In this document: piece by piece, positions 61,603-64,000 of the stretch
Layout of the letters: each line of letters opens with the position of its first letter
Position numbering within the stretch: position 1 is the first letter of the stretch
NCBI GenBank assembly: GCA_032358165.1
Contig: JAALGY010000012.1
Span: 1,922,001 to 1,986,000, forward strand
Origin: Diplosphaera chodatii
Lineage: Eukaryota; Chlorophyta; Trebouxiophyceae; Prasiolales; Stichococcaceae
Direction of reading: 5' to 3'
Length of the DNA stretch: 64,000 bases
Translations under genes and position numbers: made by a program
The notes under the pieces: generated by a model
Told to the model about the DNA's origin: nothing
The model's database searches: none
The model's input: only the letters and a program-made list of their open reading frames with translations

Positions 61603-63456
61603 TCATTGTTGTGGCCGCAGCATAAAGAGCGTGACAGGCGCCTGGAAGACAGCCAGCCCAGCTACGACCGCCAGGAAGCTCTCAGCTGCGCCATGGAAGT
61701 GGCGCGCCGTGATGTGCATCTCCACGCACATCAAGCCATACAGGAGCACCAGCATCGCAGCGGCAGATGCCAGCACAGCTCGATCCAGCACCTGCCGGCC
61801 CGCCCAGCTGCAGCACCATAACAACTCCATGTTGCTGCCAACACTGCTTCAACAGCAATGTCATCCTTGCACCTTAGCACCACTGGCAAATGGTGTTTAT
61901 GCAGTGTCAGAACACGAACACCGGGGTGCCAATTATGCCATGCTGCCAGGACGCTGTGCCATGGTATGGCCCACCTGCGGCGAATGTCAGCCGCGATCAA
62001 ATGCGCCTCCGCGCTGAAGATGGCGACCAGCGAGGCGCCAAGGAAGATGTGGTCGGACAGCAGCTGTGCGGGCACGCCCGGCTCCCTGTGTAGTGGCAAC
62101 CGGAAACCTTGCCCCTCATGGTGACCACCCATGAGCATATCCATGAGCACCTGCTGCGCAGTGAACTCGACAAACACTCACGTGGCCGCGCGCAGCAGCG
62201 GCGCCAGCAGCAGATGCAGCGCGTACAGACCCAACCGGCTGACAGTGATGCCTGTGTACAGCACCTGCATACATGATGCATCAGCGTCTGGCATGCGCAC
62301 GCTTGCCAACTTCAGAAGCCGTCACTACATCAGGTCACCAGGCAGCTAGCCGAACAGCAGCCTGTCTCCAAGGTCACTGCCTCATGTCTGTCGACTGTGC
62401 CTCAGCTTCGCTCGAAAGCATGTGTGCATCAAGCAAACATAACGAGGATTGCAGCAAGACAGGAATCGGCACCACAAGCTCTAGCATTGCTGGGCCAGCT
62501 GTCCCGTTCGCGCCCGCCGGCGGCAGCGTCGCATACCATCGCAGCAGCAGCACCGGCACCGGCAGCAACGGTCCAGACACACGCAGGATGTTGTCAAACC
62601 AGATGAATGGCAGCTTCTCCCTTTGTGGCGGCAACCCTGTATGGCAAGTTTTGCAGTCTTTCGCGTTGACACAGATGTGGTTTGCAGCTGCCAGTCAGCT
62701 GCAGGGCGCGGTGAAGCCCATCAGACCTACACCCTGCTCAGTTACCACTCAGTGCAGTGCTTTCTGTTCACAGCCGCACCGTTGTTGAGCAGTGCGCCCA
62801 ACCCCACGGCCAGAATCCACAGGCCCGACATGAGCAGCGTCAGCCGCAAGAGCATGCGCGTCTCATGTGATCGCACCAGGCCATCCCGTGGTTCTGCTAT
62901 TTGCGCTCTGCAGCAGCAAGACAGTCATATTGGCAATTAAACCGACAACTGATCGTGGCCAACCTGCTGGCTATGCATAGCATGGAAGGTCTGATGGTTC
63001 CGTTACTGGCAGGCGGACCAAATGCACAGACTGCTCGACACCTGTTAGATGTGGCTGCCGACACTGCGTTATCAGATGCCTGCTTCCTGTCCAAGATCTC
63101 GATCCCATCTGGATGTGCACGGGTAGCCGGCCGCTGCCTCGTCGGGGTTGCAGCGGCCATGCTGCTCAAGAACAGCAGGCTGTCTCCCTGTGACACGCTG
63201 TGCCACGGCCAGCAGCTGCACGGGCTGCGGCTTCCTTTGGATGCCCTAAAGGTACGCCTCACTGACTGAGCCCTCTGATGTCCCACGAGCAGCTGGGGTC
63301 TGGAGCTCTGTTCAGCAGCTTGCAGGTGGCGAGCTTGCAGCAGGCCGCGTCATACACCAGCCCAGCGCTCCATGGGCGCTGCAATGGCTATCGCAGCACG
63401 AAGTACAGAAGCAGCGCCAGCAGCACCACGTTGAATAAGACTATAGGTAGAATGTA
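61603..63456 (-). CDS. Multi-pass membrane protein, unidentified
   Basis: Several - strand exons encode hydrophobic helices: YILPIVLFNVVLLALLLYFV (near 63385-63455), RMLLRLTLLMSGLWILAVGL with GALLNNG (62775-62880), WFDNILRVSGPLLPVPVLLL (near 62540-62600), MLELVVPIPVLLQSSLCLL, LYTGITVSRLGLYALHLLLA with PLLRA (62180-62265), LSDHIFLGASLVAIFSAEAH (near 62000-62065). The last exon contains LASAAAMLVLLYGLMCVEMH and ESFLAVVAGLAVFQAPVTLF, ending at TGA 61603-61605. At least six or seven membrane spans are implied. No family signature is recognised. The 5' end and several junctions are not resolved, so the model is provisional. Confidence 0.5.
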
Positions 63457-63725
63457 CCTGCAGCGAGGGCGTGCTTCTGTCTCTTGCTAATGCAGACTGC
63501 AGGCTGCAAAACCGATGTCAGACGCCATGGTGCATGATGTTGGCGACCCGGTGGATGACAGCACGGAGCCAGCCGAAAGGTCTCACTGGCCGTATCAGAT
63601 CACTTCGTTGTAGATGTGGCGCCACAGGCTGGGCGTGGCGTGAGTGGGAGCTGACTGGCTTTCGACATCGGACAGCAGTCCTGTGTCAGCAGAGGAAGAC
63701 ATTGCGCAGCGAATTTGCTAGCAAA

Positions 63726-63906
63726 TCATAGATGGTCTACTTGTCCTGCAGGAACAGTCTGTTGCTCGGCAACGGCGTTCTGGCAGACCAAGCTGCCTCC
63801 CCGCTTCTCTGCTTGTCTCCGAAGAGTCTCCAGCATCTGCAAGCGAGACTCTGCTTGCGTCAGCATTTCGTCGACGCATGATCTATCTGTAACTCGTCTA
63901 CCAGTG
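63726..63906 (-). CDS. Possible last exon of a gene running off the right edge
   Basis: A - strand frame with acceptor near 63907 gives DEMLTQAESRLQMLETLRRQ then AEKRGGSLVCQNAVAEQQ and stops at 63726. It looks helical and charged. With only one exon visible the call is weak. Confidence 0.25.
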
Positions 63907-64000
63907 CTGGTGCAGAGTCTAGATACTCGTACTCAGCTCCGTAGGCGACTGTTCCGGTCGCATATGATGTCCAAATGCATGTCGCTTGAACCATCTGCAG

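Noticed and set aside
1..64000. CRISPR arrays, insertion sequences, prophage or viral genes
   Set aside because: No regularly spaced direct repeats, terminal inverted repeats with transposase, integrase or capsid-like ORFs were seen; the window reads as ordinary spliced nuclear genes.

Overview
The window looks like nuclear DNA of a green alga, probably Chlorella-like (Trebouxiophyceae). It is GC-rich. Every recognisable protein is cut into short exons by introns of roughly 60-300 bases with GTGAGC/GTGAGT-type donors and TGCAG acceptors. Genes lie on both strands, and several are followed by TGTAA, the usual green-algal poly(A) signal. Plant-type families are present: MFP1-like, thylakoid-type SppA, tandem plastid-type GET3, CPP/TSO1, RBP45/47-type. 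No species is claimed. Exon joins were inferred by hand from reading frame, phase and splice sites, so gene ends are firmer than inner borders.

Layout. (+) 0.1-4.6 kb: long coiled-coil MFP1-like protein. (-) 5.3-12.6 kb: PhoD-like metallophosphatase-fold protein whose metal-site motifs are all altered, with a Q/P-rich tail carrying DPF motifs. (+) 12.9-17.0 kb: SppA protease. (+) 18.0-19.8 kb: TauD/TfdA dioxygenase. (-) 20.0-20.8 kb: PIN4-like parvulin. (+) 21.4-23.7 kb: LPAT-type acyltransferase. (-) 24.2-25.8 kb: coiled-coil protein. (+) 26.4-31.1 kb: two-domain GET3/ArsA ATPase.

(+) 32.3-38.1 kb: CPP (tesmin/TSO1) protein, followed on the same strand at 39.0-43.0 kb by a bZIP protein with an AT-hook-like motif. 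(-) 43.8-44.9 kb: unknown protein. (-) 45.3-47.3 kb: SDR/DFR-like reductase. (+) 47.8-49.3 kb: SET-domain protein. (-) 49.6-50.3 kb: small unknown protein. (-) 50.4-53.4 kb: secreted histidine-rich fasciclin-like protein. (-) 53.9-55.4 kb: PEX19. (+) 56.7-59.4 kb: three-RRM RNA-binding protein. (-) 60.4-61.2 kb: acylphosphatase with a 12-nt microexon. (-) 61.6-63.5 kb: unidentified multi-pass membrane protein. A further partial gene may lie at the right edge.

No operon, CRISPR array, rRNA, tRNA or intact transposon was seen. The genes do not form one pathway. Targeting and membrane functions recur (GET3, PEX19, SppA, LPAT), and two DNA-binding regulators are adjacent. The best leads for something undescribed are the PhoD-like pseudoenzyme with its adaptor-like tail, the histidine-rich FAS1 protein, the tandem GET3 and the acylphosphatase microexon.
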